Origin: Candidatus Woesearchaeota archaeon
GTDB taxonomy: Archaea > Nanobdellota > Nanobdellia > Woesearchaeales > WJKR01
Assembly: GCA_016927245.1 (NCBI GenBank)
Contig: JAFGNA010000012.1
Coordinates: 1 to 61,349 of the forward strand
Reading direction: 5' to 3'
Length of the DNA stretch: 61,349 nucleotides
The position numbers and the translations under genes were made by a program. Numbering within the stretch: the first letter of the stretch is position 1; each line of letters begins with the position of its first letter. Shown here piece by piece: positions 15,689-24,898 of this stretch. The notes under the pieces are model-generated. The model saw only the letters and a list, made by a program, of their open reading frames with translations, was not told where the DNA came from and ran no database searches.

Positions 15689-18472
15689 ATGAACTCGGCG
15701 GCGCTCATCATGGCAATGCTCATGGCCCTGCTCCTCCTCGCCGGCTGCGACGATAACATTGCTGGACAGGCGACGCACAGCCGCTTCCATGAGTTCAGCG
15801 AGGCGTACGACGTCTCCGTGCAGGGGCAGGCGTTGACGGTGCGCGACGACGCCATCTACAAGACCGGCTGGTATGCTTCTGACGGCGACAATCAGTGGAT
15901 GAGCTTCACGCTCAACGGGAACAGCTATGCCGATAGCGATGATTGGCTTGTTGGCGAAGCTACGTACACGCTGCCGATTTTTGGCAGCGGTGAGCATTAT
16001 GTCATCATCTACAGTTGCACCAATAATAATGGCTGGGACTGCCACGATAAATGGCAGCTACGCGTCATCAACAACGAGGAAGAAGGTCTCATCTCTCACT
16101 GGGCGTTCGACCAGGACGCCCGGGACGAGGAGGAGCGCAACGACGGCCAGCTCATGAACGGCGCAGCAATCGCAACAGACCCTCAGAGGGGAAGCGTGCT
16201 CATCCTCGACGGGGAGGATGACTTCGTACGCGTCCCCGACTCCTCCTCCCTCGACGTCACCAGCCAGATAACCCTGAGCGCCTGGATACGCCTGGACTCC
16301 TACGGTTCCAGCGAGAAGATCATCATCAAGCCAACCACTGGCGGAGCCGACCCGTGGGAGCTCTACGCGCTCGACCTCCGTGATGAGGGCATAAGGTTCA
16401 TCATCAGCGACGGCACCCCCAATGATGCAGGCGGCTGGCACGCAGTCCCCTCCTCCAATAAGCTCCCGCTGCACGAATGGCACCAAGTCGTGAGCACGTA
16501 TGACGGCGCTACCATGAGCATCTACATCGACGGCATCCTCAGCGGGACCAAGACCGTCACCCTGACCATAGCCACCAGCGATGAGGACCTGAGGATCGGC
16601 AACTTCATCACCGGCAGGAACACCATCGACGGCATGATCGACGACGTCATGATATACGGATACGCGCTCAGCCAATCAGAAGTCAAAGACCTCTACGACA
16701 GCCAGAAAACAACCGCTCCCACAAACCGCTACCTCGTCGAGGAAGGCGTCGGACAAGCCCAGATCATCATCTCACCAGACTCGCCGCCAGCTGTGCAACT
16801 AGCGGCTGACGAGCTGCAAGAAGGCATAGAGAAGATGAGCGGCGCCACCCTGCCCATCAACACCGTCGTCGACGAGCAAGTACCGTACAAGATCTACGTC
16901 GGCCAATCAACGTACACTGACGGCCTCGGCATCACGAGCGACGGCCTCTCAGGAGACGGCTTCAAGATGGTCTCAGGAGAGGACCACCTCATCCTCCTAG
17001 GAGACGACACCCCATTCCACCTGGAAGGGATAGTTCCCTATGACCCTTCCTACGAGGAATGGGACGCCCTGACCGGCACGACGTGGGGCAATCCGCTCGC
17101 CGGGTACGGCCAATTCTACAACCCCGACTATGACCTCTGGCAAGGAGACCACAAAGGATCATTGAACGCCGTGTACGAATTCCTCTACGACCAAGGAATA
17201 CGGTGGTACTACCCCGGAAGCATCGGAGAGATCATCCCGGAAAAGCCCACCATCACCCTTTCCCAAGTGGACGAGACGGTCATCCCGGACTTCTCCATGA
17301 GGAACCTCTACCACAGCTACGCCCGGTACGCCCATAGCTCGGGAGAGGAGAGGCAGAAGATGGTCAAATGGCAGCTGCGGATGCGGATGAACTACTACGA
17401 GGACGAGCTCGGCACCATCTGGTCACACGGCATCCAGTCAGTCATCAGCCGGGACGAGATGAAAGCAGCCCACCCAGAATATTATGCGGTCTATGACGGT
17501 GTGAGGATGAACGGTAGCAGTTACAAGCACAACCTGTGCTCGGAAGGGCTCTTCCAAGAACACCTGGACTTCGTCCGTTTCATGCTCGACACCTACCCGG
17601 AAATGTCAGCGATAGGAGTCTCGCCCGTCGACGCCTTCCACCGGGTCAGCGAGGAAGAACCGATATGCCGACCGACCATCAACGGCTCGAAAGGGCACGA
17701 CGGCTACCTATCAGACCACGTGTTCGAATACGTCAACAACGTCGCGTGGGAACTCTACGACGAGTACCCTGACAGAAAACTCCTCATCCACGCCTACTAC
17801 AACTACGTGTGGCCGCCAGAAGGCCTGAGCAAGCCGCTCGCGCCCAACCTAGCGGTGTTCATCACGCGCTGGCGAGGGCCCTACCGCTACCTGGACAACC
17901 AGTTCTACCTCCCCAACAGCCTTTTCCCGTACGAGGACAACCTGGAGTACTACCAGGCGATCACGGACAAATGGGTAGAGCTGCTCCCCTCGAAAGAGCT
18001 CTACATACGGGAATACTATCTCTTCAACGCGGCCTACATGCCGACAGAGAGGGCTCCCGCAGTCTTCCCCCACCTCATCGCCGAAGACCTCCAGTTCCAG
18101 AAAGGCAAGACGAAAGGGCAATACATCGAAGTCTTCTATCTCAGCGACGTGATGAAAGAACGACGGGACGTCGACTGGGACGTCTTCGCCGCGAACGCGC
18201 TCAACGTGTGGGTCAGCTCGAGGCTGTACTGGGACGCCGACCAGGACGTCGACCTCTTATTAGAGGAATATTACGACCTGTTCTACGGACCGGCGAGCGA
18301 GGAGATGCGAGCGTTCTACGAGTACGCAGAGGCCAATTGGCGAGAAGCGACCGCTGGTTCAGAAACCCTGCAGACGCTCATACAGATGGCGAATGATGCA
18401 CGAGTAATAGCAGGCGACACCATCTACGGGGAAAGGATAGACCTCTTGCTCGGCCTCATGGGCGCAGGATAA
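15689..18472 (+). CDS. LamG-domain DUF4838-type surface lipoprotein-like protein, copy 4
   Basis: A 927-residue relative of the three preceding genes with a different build. The signal peptide ends in LAGC, a good lipobox, so the mature protein may be lipid-anchored at Cys20. After the N-terminal beta domain comes a concanavalin/LamG-like domain (about residues 130-345; LISHWAFDQDA, LSAWIRLD, GMIDDVMIYGYALSQSEV), a jelly-roll fold that often binds sugars. Then follow the glucuronidase-like fold and the DUF4838-like region (GIRWYYPGSIGEIIP, HPEYYAVYDG, WDADQDVDLLLEEYYDLFYG). There is no beta-helix; the protein stops where the helix begins in the other copies. It may be the membrane-held partner of three released proteins, which is inference. 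Confidence 0.75.
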   Translation: MNSAALIMAMLMALLLLAGCDDNIAGQATHSRFHEFSEAYDVSVQGQALTVRDDAIYKTGWYASDGDNQWMSFTLNGNSYADSDDWLVGEATYTLPIFGSGEHYVIIYSCTNNNGWDCHDKWQLRVINNEEEGLISHWAFDQDARDEEERNDGQLMNGAAIATDPQRGSVLILDGEDDFVRVPDSSSLDVTSQITLSAWIRLDSYGSSEKIIIKPTTGGADPWELYALDLRDEGIRFIISDGTPNDAGGWHAVPSSNKLPLHEWHQVVSTYDGATMSIYIDGILSGTKTVTLTIATSDEDLRIGNFITGRNTIDGMIDDVMIYGYALSQSEVKDLYDSQKTTAPTNRYLVEEGVGQAQIIISPDSPPAVQLAADELQEGIEKMSGATLPINTVVDEQVPYKIYVGQSTYTDGLGITSDGLSGDGFKMVSGEDHLILLGDDTPFHLEGIVPYDPSYEEWDALTGTTWGNPLAGYGQFYNPDYDLWQGDHKGSLNAVYEFLYDQGIRWYYPGSIGEIIPEKPTITLSQVDETVIPDFSMRNLYHSYARYAHSSGEERQKMVKWQLRMRMNYYEDELGTIWSHGIQSVISRDEMKAAHPEYYAVYDGVRMNGSSYKHNLCSEGLFQEHLDFVRFMLDTYPEMSAIGVSPVDAFHRVSEEEPICRPTINGSKGHDGYLSDHVFEYVNNVAWELYDEYPDRKLLIHAYYNYVWPPEGLSKPLAPNLAVFITRWRGPYRYLDNQFYLPNSLFPYEDNLEYYQAITDKWVELLPSKELYIREYYLFNAAYMPTERAPAVFPHLIAEDLQFQKGKTKGQYIEVFYLSDVMKERRDVDWDVFAANALNVWVSSRLYWDADQDVDLLLEEYYDLFYGPASEEMRAFYEYAEANWREATAGSETLQTLIQMANDARVIAGDTIYGERIDLLLGLMGAG

Positions 18473-18533
18473 GAAAAAGGGATAAACTTTAAAAGAAGCA
18501 ATAATCCACCAAGAATCATTCGAGGTGTTATGG

Positions 18534-18821
18534 TTGAAAATCTCAGAACTGCAAGTACGACAAGGAAATGTGAACATCGACGAAGTGGAAGTCATCGAGA
18601 AGACCCCTGTCAGGGAGTTCCAGAAGTTCGGCAAGGCGGGCAAGGTGTGCAACGTCGTCATCAAGGACGATTCCGGCTCTGTCCAGCTGACCTTGTGGAA
18701 CGAGGACGTGGACAAGTACGACGTCGGGGACAAGCTCAAGCTGGCCGATTGCTTCGTCGGCGAGTGGCAAGGCGAGAAGCAGGTCACCACCGGCAGGAAC
18801 GGCACGATCGAGAAGCTCTAA
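18534..18821 (+). CDS. OB-fold nucleic-acid-binding protein (SSB/RPA-like)
   Basis: A protein of about 95 residues made of a single OB fold of the archaeal single-stranded-DNA-binding/RPA type: an N-terminal EVEVIEKTPVREF strand, GKVCNVVIKDDSGSVQLTLW and the closing GDKLKLADCFVGEWQGEKQVTTGRNGTIEKL. It resembles crenarchaeal SSB without the acidic tail. The start is uncertain: a Shine-Dalgarno gaggtg at 18522-18527 favours TTG at 18534, with GTG at 18525 as the alternative; the ATG at 18530 is out of frame. It probably acts alone in replication or repair, as no partner is adjacent. Confidence 0.75.
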   Translation: MKISELQVRQGNVNIDEVEVIEKTPVREFQKFGKAGKVCNVVIKDDSGSVQLTLWNEDVDKYDVGDKLKLADCFVGEWQGEKQVTTGRNGTIEKL

Positions 18822-18832
18822 CCACACAAGCT

Positions 18833-18840
18833 TTATAAAT
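18833..18840 (+). promoter_or_regulatory. TATA box of the tRNA gene
   Basis: tataaat-type box about 35 nt upstream of the first tRNA base. Confidence 0.6.
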
Positions 18841-18871
18841 GCGGCTCTTGTTTTCTTTTCTTGCTATAATT

Positions 18872-18943
18872 GGGAACGTAGCTCAGCGGGAGAGCGCATC
18901 GCTGAAGACGATGAGGTCGGGGGTTCAAATCCCCCCGTTCCCA
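18872..18943 (+). tRNA. tRNA-Phe (GAA)
   Basis: A full cloverleaf can be drawn: acceptor GGGAACG pairs with CGTTCCC, the D stem is GCTC/GAGC, the anticodon stem CATCG/CGATG encloses loop CTGAAGA (anticodon GAA), and the T stem is GGGGG/CCCCC with loop TTCAAAT. The length is 72 nt with discriminator A. No intron and no encoded CCA, as usual for archaea. Confidence 0.95.
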
Positions 18944-19072
18944 CTCTTCACCCACTATTCTTATTTTGCGCGTACTTCCGGCAAAAAAACCAGCCGTTAA
19001 AAACCCCTTGCATGCACACCTGCCCTCTGCTCTCTTCCGACAGTGACGGGCACTGTTCGCTTTTTCCCAACC

Positions 19073-21337
19073 TCACGTCACACTCGTAAGGGCGCCCGCG
19101 ACGAGCGAGAACAATAGCATGATCACGAACGCTATTATCACGTACGTCGTCGTGCTCTTGATGAGGTTGTTGCCGAGCAAGTAGCGCTCGTTCAGCTTGT
19201 CAGCGCCGTTCTGTATGCCGTTCACCAAGACGGTCAAGATGTACACGATCTGCACGACGTACAAGCCCACGATGATCTGGAAGTAGAACGTCGGTACGCC
19301 CGCGCCGAAGGAGCTGATGAAGCCTGCGCCGCTCATGCCAATACTTGATTCCGCCCCTGCCTCCCCCGTGACTTCATTAAGGCTGTTCGTCAGGTTGCCC
19401 AGAATCTGCGTGATCATGCTCGTGATGCCCACGACGATGCCCGCGATGGCAGGGGTGAGGAACTTGATCTGCGAAACCATGCTGCTGATGATGTCCGCCA
19501 TGAGGTCTCGTAAGCGTTCATCCACGCGGTGCATCTGCTTGATGTACTCGGAAACGTTGATGACCGCTTGGGACGCTATGAGCGGGCCCTTCTTCGACGA
19601 TTCTATGAGGACTTTCATGCTGCTCTCGATGAGGTTAGAGGGATAATACACCAACGCCCCCTTGTGCGGGTCGAAGATGGCCTTCTCCACGCCCATGCCG
19701 TTCTTCTGGATGTTCATGCTCACCAGCTCGAAGAACTTGCCGGAAATAGTCCCTTCCATGACTTCCGCCACCTTCTGGAACGCGATCTCCGAGGGGTAGC
19801 CGTCCCCTAGCCTGTTCCCGAGCTGGAACAACGCGGTAGCGAACTCTTGCTCCAGCTTCTTCGCTTTCTTCCTGATCTTGATAACATTCTTGCTTCGCAA
19901 CCGATACCACAACCCCCCGCCGACGCCGAACGCCAACGGCACGGTGAGGGAGAGCAAGGCAGCACCAAGGCCATAGGGGCCTATCTTGCCGCCAGTCCTC
20001 ACCTTGCTCCCGTCCTTGTCCTCTAGCTCATCGCGGTAGTCGAGGAGGGAGAACTTCACCTGCTGGTCTTTCCCTAGGTCGCAGCGGTTCATGATGCTCG
20101 TCGACCTATACGAGTCCTCCGCCACGACGTAATCACCGCACTCCCCCCACGAGGCCCACAAGAGCAAGGGCGTGATGCCGATGAGGAACAACACGGCGAA
20201 CACGAACACCGCGACGAACGCAGGGTTCAACCTGACCTCCTCCTTGCCCACCCTGATGATGATGTTACGGTACTTCTTGAACGCAGGGTTCGCCTCTGAG
20301 ATGTCGCTCTCACCGTACCCCGTGGGGCGCGTGGAGAGGATGTTCTTGCCCAAGTAGTACACGCCGAGGGGGAGCACGACGTTGTACAGCACGAACAAGT
20401 GATACCAACGGACGTTGCTCATGAACGACACCACCAAGGGCATGATGACGAGGCCGAGGATGGGCATGATGATGCCTAGCATGTGCAGCGTCGTCAACGG
20501 GGACTTGAGGTTGTGCGCGTAGTGCAGCATCTTCTCGTACGTCTCGTCAAGCATGACCTTCAAGGACTTGTCCAAGGCGTTCACCCTGCGGGACTCCGAG
20601 GACTCGTACAACGAGGACTCGATGAGGTGCATGCTCTCGATGAACTCCATGTTCCAGTTCCGCCACGACATCAAGTAGTTGTCGAGGGACTCCTTGACCG
20701 AGTCGTACTTCTCAGTCTCGATGTTCCATATTATCTTCTTCAGGTCTATCGACAAAGGGGGCGAGAGGTGCTCCGCCGCGAAGTCGATGGCGAGCTCCAA
20801 GTTCGAGGTGTGCCGCATGTACGTGACGACGTAGAAGACGCAGAGAACCATCTGGTTGGACGCCTTGAGCCGCCACGAGTTCGCGAGGAAGAACGGCAGC
20901 TTCTGCAACGGGATAGCTACGCTCGCCGCCACCAACAAGCCGAAGATGACGAAGAAGAACCCGGTGTACTCACCGCTGGTGAGCGCGTACGGCAGCATCC
21001 ATCCTAGCAGGAGGGAGAGCACGATGATGAAGACAGGAACGAGGAATGAGAAGCTCGTCACGCCCGCGGGCGTGACCTTGAGGTGGCAGATGTCAATCGC
21101 CTCCTCTATCTCGGGCAGCTTCTTCTTGTCAGGCGAGATCCTGAACAACTTCTCAGAAGCGTTGCACGCCTTCTCATACCAAGAGAGGCGCCGAGGCAGG
21201 TACTGCTTGCGGAAGTTGTCATAATCCTGTGTCTGGATGCCGCTGCTGGACCGCTGAGAGGATTTGTCGCCGAGCTCGCTGCTCAACCGATCAGCGTACC
21301 GCCGCTTGAAACGCTCCAACTCATCATCAACCCTCAT
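19073..21337 (-). CDS. Type II/IV secretion platform membrane protein (TadC/FlaJ-like)
   Basis: A 754-residue polytopic membrane protein, the inner-membrane platform that anchors the motor ATPase of archaeal type IV pili, archaella or related secretion machines. It contains two type II secretion F domains (cytoplasmic helices near residues 180-270 and 490-640), each followed by a pair of hydrophobic segments, plus a membrane-spanning linker. It is longer than typical FlaJ because the F-domain unit is duplicated. Its start overlaps the end of the ATPase gene by 11 nt, so the two are translationally coupled. No pilin or prepilin peptidase lies directly beside it. Confidence 0.85.
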   Translation of the reverse strand: MRVDDELERFKRRYADRLSSELGDKSSQRSSSGIQTQDYDNFRKQYLPRRLSWYEKACNASEKLFRISPDKKKLPEIEEAIDICHLKVTPAGVTSFSFLVPVFIIVLSLLLGWMLPYALTSGEYTGFFFVIFGLLVAASVAIPLQKLPFFLANSWRLKASNQMVLCVFYVVTYMRHTSNLELAIDFAAEHLSPPLSIDLKKIIWNIETEKYDSVKESLDNYLMSWRNWNMEFIESMHLIESSLYESSESRRVNALDKSLKVMLDETYEKMLHYAHNLKSPLTTLHMLGIIMPILGLVIMPLVVSFMSNVRWYHLFVLYNVVLPLGVYYLGKNILSTRPTGYGESDISEANPAFKKYRNIIIRVGKEEVRLNPAFVAVFVFAVLFLIGITPLLLWASWGECGDYVVAEDSYRSTSIMNRCDLGKDQQVKFSLLDYRDELEDKDGSKVRTGGKIGPYGLGAALLSLTVPLAFGVGGGLWYRLRSKNVIKIRKKAKKLEQEFATALFQLGNRLGDGYPSEIAFQKVAEVMEGTISGKFFELVSMNIQKNGMGVEKAIFDPHKGALVYYPSNLIESSMKVLIESSKKGPLIASQAVINVSEYIKQMHRVDERLRDLMADIISSMVSQIKFLTPAIAGIVVGITSMITQILGNLTNSLNEVTGEAGAESSIGMSGAGFISSFGAGVPTFYFQIIVGLYVVQIVYILTVLVNGIQNGADKLNERYLLGNNLIKSTTTYVIIAFVIMLLFSLVAGALTSVT

Positions 21338-23642
21338 TCTTCGCGCGCTCCTGCTCCTGTCGGTGCTTCACCGTCTCGTCGCGCGCCGCGACGCGCAACC
21401 ACTCCTCGTACTCGAAGAATATCCGCTCGGCGTCCAGCTTGCCCGTCTCGTCGCGCACCTTCTCGCAGATACGGTGAAACTCGTCATTGCAGCGGATGAC
21501 GAACGGCGCCTCCAACAACTCTTCCTCCTCCTCGACCTCGGCTATCCTGACAATCGCCTCCTTCGCCCGCGCTCGGAGCTCGATGTTCTCCCACACCGAG
21601 TCCCAGTCACCAGCCCACTCCCTCACGTTGCCGGCGATGGCCTTGAGCACGTCGCTATCCCCGTTTATCAGGTCGTCAGTAGGGATGAGCTCATCCTTGT
21701 CAGCGTTGTACTTCATCAGGTCGACGAAGCCGCCCTCGCGCATCGGATCCTCGTTCCAGTCCTTGCGCACCTCGGACACCTGGGTGACGCGCCGCCATCG
21801 TCGCAGGCCGTCGGCCGAGCGGATGGGATTAGCGACGATGATGATGTCAGTGGCCTTGAAGCTGGTGCTCGGGACCTCGAGGTCGTTCACGACGCGGTCG
21901 TACACGCCGTACGGGCTGTCGCCATGGATGGTGCCCGCGACCACGTTGGCCAGGGCGCCGACGCGCATCGCCTCGTACAACGCCCGAGCCTCGGTCGAGC
22001 GGACCTCGCCCACGATAAGGGCGGAGTCGCCGAGGCGCAGCGTGGTACGGATGCCCTCATCAGCAGGGACCTCAGAGGTCCCTTTCGACAACGCGGAGGC
22101 GACCTTCATGGATTGGATGTTGTAGCCGAGCTGGCGCAGGCTCCTCGTCGGGAGCTCCAAGGTGTCCTCGATGGTGATGACGCGGTACTTGCGCATGATC
22201 TCCACCAATAACGAGCCGAGCAATGATGACTTGCCCGCGCTCCTCGTCCCCGCGATGAGCATGGTCCTGTTGCCGTCCACGATGAAGCTGATGATGCCCG
22301 CGGCGAGGGGGTTGAGCATGCGATGCTTGATGAACAACGGCAGGGTCCACGGCCGGTCGCGGTGCCGCCTGAACGCGTAAGCGATGCCGCTCGGGTCGAG
22401 CGGGGGCGCGATGACTCCTATCCTCGCCCTGGCCACGTTCGGGATCTCTATCTCTGTGTCCAGTATCGGGTTGGCCTCGTCCAACGGCCTGCCTGACATG
22501 AGGCGCAGCTTGGACGCCCAGCTCTCAGAGTCGGTCACTGACGGGATGATGTTGGTCCGGCACTCGTCGTACTTGCTGTGCACGAGGAACATGGGAGAGG
22601 CGCCGATGGGGCTGTTGATCGTGATGTCCTGGACGCGGTCGTCTCGCAACAGGACCTCGATAAGGCCGAACCCGACCGTGTAGCGGATGAGCACCTGGGT
22701 GAGTTCCTCCAGATCGTCCTGGGACACCTTGAGGTTACGGTAGTTAGCGAGCTCCTCGAGGAGGTCGTGGCCGACGTTGTAGAACACCTCGCGCATCCGT
22801 TCGGGGTTGACAAAGTCTTGTTGCTCCGGCTTGTGCTCGGCCATGATGCGGCGAGCCATGTCGAGGATCTCGTACTTATCCTCGTCCAGCTTGAACTCCG
22901 GCGGCGTGACGTGATAGAGGTACTGTACGGTGTCCGGCAGCCGGAAGATGATGACTTCGGTGTCTCCCACCTTGTAGCTGTCAATCTCCTCGGCCTCCTT
23001 AGGATAGGTGGCCATGAGCTTGGTGAACATGAAGTCAGGCCTGATGAGCGGGGAGAATATCTTGCGATAGATGCTCCTATCCCCTACCTTATGGCCTGGG
23101 AGGTAGGGGCGCGCGACGGCGATGAGCCTGGTGCGCTCCAACTGGTCGGTGATGTAGTCCAGGACGTTGATATACCCCTCGCGCGCCTTGGCGTAGACGG
23201 GGTCTATCTCCTTCTCGAGGTCCACCCGTTCGTGCCGGAGCATGCGGTGCACGAGGACGTAGCACCCGAGCGGGTCCTTCTTGAGCTGGTCGAAGATGAT
23301 GGTGTGGATCTCGTTGTAGCGCTGCGCCAGGTTGTACTGGTTCGGGTCGAGCTGCAAGGCTTGGTAGCTGAACAATTCCTTGTTCTTGATGAGCAGGCCG
23401 TAGATCTTAGCGACCTCTATGAGGAGCCTGGTCTGCGTGTAGTCGTACTCGTAGTGGTGCTTCTGTGCGAAGATAATCTTCGTGACGGAGGGGTTCTTGA
23501 TGAGCAGCTCCATGGTCTGCGCCATGCACGTCTCATCGTCCTCCAACGAGGGGACTCGCGGCACTTCCTGGTAGTCGATGCGGAGGATGGTGTCCTCTCC
23601 TTCCCTGACCACCTCGTACTCTTTCCTCGCCTTGTCGAACAA
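21327..23642 (-). CDS. Type IV pilus/secretion motor ATPase (TadA/FlaI/VirB11-like)
   Basis: A 771-residue cytosolic ATPase that powers pilus assembly or secretion. The long N-terminal domain (about 1-370) precedes a RecA-like core with Walker A GTRSAGKSS near residue 465, an Asp box (VITIEDTLELP), Walker B (SALIVGEVRSTEA) and a His box (VVAGTIHGDSPYGVYDRV). It starts with TTG at 23642, with a Shine-Dalgarno gaggtg seven bases upstream and a TATA-like cataaaaa near 23673-23682. It is the first gene of a two-gene operon with the platform protein. A divergent coiled-coil gene starts 118 bp away and may be co-regulated. Confidence 0.9.
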   Translation of the reverse strand: MFDKARKEYEVVREGEDTILRIDYQEVPRVPSLEDDETCMAQTMELLIKNPSVTKIIFAQKHHYEYDYTQTRLLIEVAKIYGLLIKNKELFSYQALQLDPNQYNLAQRYNEIHTIIFDQLKKDPLGCYVLVHRMLRHERVDLEKEIDPVYAKAREGYINVLDYITDQLERTRLIAVARPYLPGHKVGDRSIYRKIFSPLIRPDFMFTKLMATYPKEAEEIDSYKVGDTEVIIFRLPDTVQYLYHVTPPEFKLDEDKYEILDMARRIMAEHKPEQQDFVNPERMREVFYNVGHDLLEELANYRNLKVSQDDLEELTQVLIRYTVGFGLIEVLLRDDRVQDITINSPIGASPMFLVHSKYDECRTNIIPSVTDSESWASKLRLMSGRPLDEANPILDTEIEIPNVARARIGVIAPPLDPSGIAYAFRRHRDRPWTLPLFIKHRMLNPLAAGIISFIVDGNRTMLIAGTRSAGKSSLLGSLLVEIMRKYRVITIEDTLELPTRSLRQLGYNIQSMKVASALSKGTSEVPADEGIRTTLRLGDSALIVGEVRSTEARALYEAMRVGALANVVAGTIHGDSPYGVYDRVVNDLEVPSTSFKATDIIIVANPIRSADGLRRWRRVTQVSEVRKDWNEDPMREGGFVDLMKYNADKDELIPTDDLINGDSDVLKAIAGNVREWAGDWDSVWENIELRARAKEAIVRIAEVEEEEELLEAPFVIRCNDEFHRICEKVRDETGKLDAERIFFEYEEWLRVAARDETVKHRQEQERAKNEG

Positions 23643-23759
23643 GCGCTCCCACCTCTCACGAAAAACACAAGCTTTTTATGTCTGCGATGTGCAGTCCTCC
23701 TCATCCTCGGTGTTATTTAAAGGTTTGGTTATGTTTTTTTCCCTCGAGAGGTGCTTGCC

Positions 23760-24218
23760 ATGAATGATTCCCCTTACTCCCCGCAGCCGCCGCGACAAGA
23801 CCCGTCCCCGCCGCACCACCAGAAACAGGACGACCAGTTCCTCTCGCTCTCGCGCCAAGTGTCGGACCTGCTCAGCAGGCTACGGTTGTTAGAGGAGCGC
23901 TACGCCAACCTGCGGCGGGAGCACCAGACTACGAGCCAGAACATGATCGAGAACCACCAGCACCTCTCTAAGCAGCAGCGGCGCCTCAATGACTCCTTGC
24001 TCGAGCTCAAGCGAGGCGTGCATGACCTCCAGGAACAGCTCGGCATCATGCAGGGAGAGTTGGTCGACGCGGCGAGGAGCCATGACCTCAAGGTGTTGGA
24101 CCGCTACCTCGACTTCTGGAAGCCCTTGTCCTTCCTGACGCGCGCGGAGGCGGAGCGTCTCGTCGAGGAGGCCACCGCACGAAAGTTTTATAAAGACCGG
24201 GAGCGGTCTGAGGAGTAG
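23760..24218 (+). CDS. Coiled-coil protein beside the pilus motor
   Basis: A 152-residue soluble protein: a Pro/Gln-rich disordered start (1-22), a long heptad-rich coiled coil (about 25-115) and a short charged tail. There is no signal peptide or membrane segment. A Shine-Dalgarno gaggtg sits six bases before the ATG at 23760. It is divergent from the ATPase gene and three bases ahead of the next gene, so it is likely a cytosolic accessory protein of the same machine. This link rests on position only; no family recognised. Confidence 0.65.
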   Translation: MNDSPYSPQPPRQDPSPPHHQKQDDQFLSLSRQVSDLLSRLRLLEERYANLRREHQTTSQNMIENHQHLSKQQRRLNDSLLELKRGVHDLQEQLGIMQGELVDAARSHDLKVLDRYLDFWKPLSFLTRAEAERLVEEATARKFYKDRERSEE

Positions 24219-24220
24219 CC

Positions 24221-24802
24221 ATGGCGCCGCCCGGTCTCCCCCTCGAGCAGGTGAAGGCTATGCAATCGCAAGGCCTGAGCAACAACCAGGTCATCCAGGC
24301 GTTGCAACGGGACGGCTACACGTCCACGCAGATATTCGACGCCATGAACGAGGCGCACCTGACCACGGGCGCGCCCGCTCCAAGAACAGGTGATACCATG
24401 CAGCAACCCCCTTTCCCCCCGTCAGCGTCCCCGTCGCCCAGCGCTCCTCCAACGCCGCCAGCGGGCAGCGGCAGCTCGGTCGAGGAGACCGTGGAGGCCA
24501 TCATCGACGAGAAGTGGAACGAGCTCGTCAAGGATATCACCACGATTATCGAGTGGAAGAACCAGGCGCAGAACACGATCATCAGCATCGAGCAGCAGTT
24601 CAAGGACCTCAAGGACCAGTTCGACAAGTTGCACCAGGCGCTCATCGCGAAGATAGGCGAGTACGACAAGAACATCCTCGACGTCGGCGCAGAGGTCAAG
24701 GCGATGGAGAAGGTGTTCTCGAAAGTGCTGCCCGTGTTCACCGAGAACGTGGCGGAGCTCTCCAAGATCACCAAGGAGATGCGTGGCGATCAGCCGCAGT
24801 AA
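24221..24802 (+). CDS. UBA-like/coiled-coil accessory protein
   Basis: A 193-residue cytosolic protein. Residues 5-45 form a compact helical motif (VKAMQSQGLSNNQVIQAL then GYTSTQIFDAMNEA) resembling a small UBA-like or DNA-binding three-helix unit. A Pro/Ser-rich linker (50-88) and a long amphipathic coiled coil (90-190) follow. The second half of the preceding gene carries a TATA-like sequence about 30 nt before the ATG, so it may also have its own transcript. I have seen this domain order only in archaeal pilus neighbourhoods by memory, so I treat it as a probable pilus accessory protein without assigned function. Confidence 0.6.
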   Translation: MAPPGLPLEQVKAMQSQGLSNNQVIQALQRDGYTSTQIFDAMNEAHLTTGAPAPRTGDTMQQPPFPPSASPSPSAPPTPPAGSGSSVEETVEAIIDEKWNELVKDITTIIEWKNQAQNTIISIEQQFKDLKDQFDKLHQALIAKIGEYDKNILDVGAEVKAMEKVFSKVLPVFTENVAELSKITKEMRGDQPQ

Positions 24803-24898
24803 TGCTTGTTCTTATCACTCGCCATTATTCTTTCCGCCGCTTCGGCCGCTCAAGGGCCGCAGGGACTATTCGAGCACTGTTAGTTGGTGCTTTTCCTC

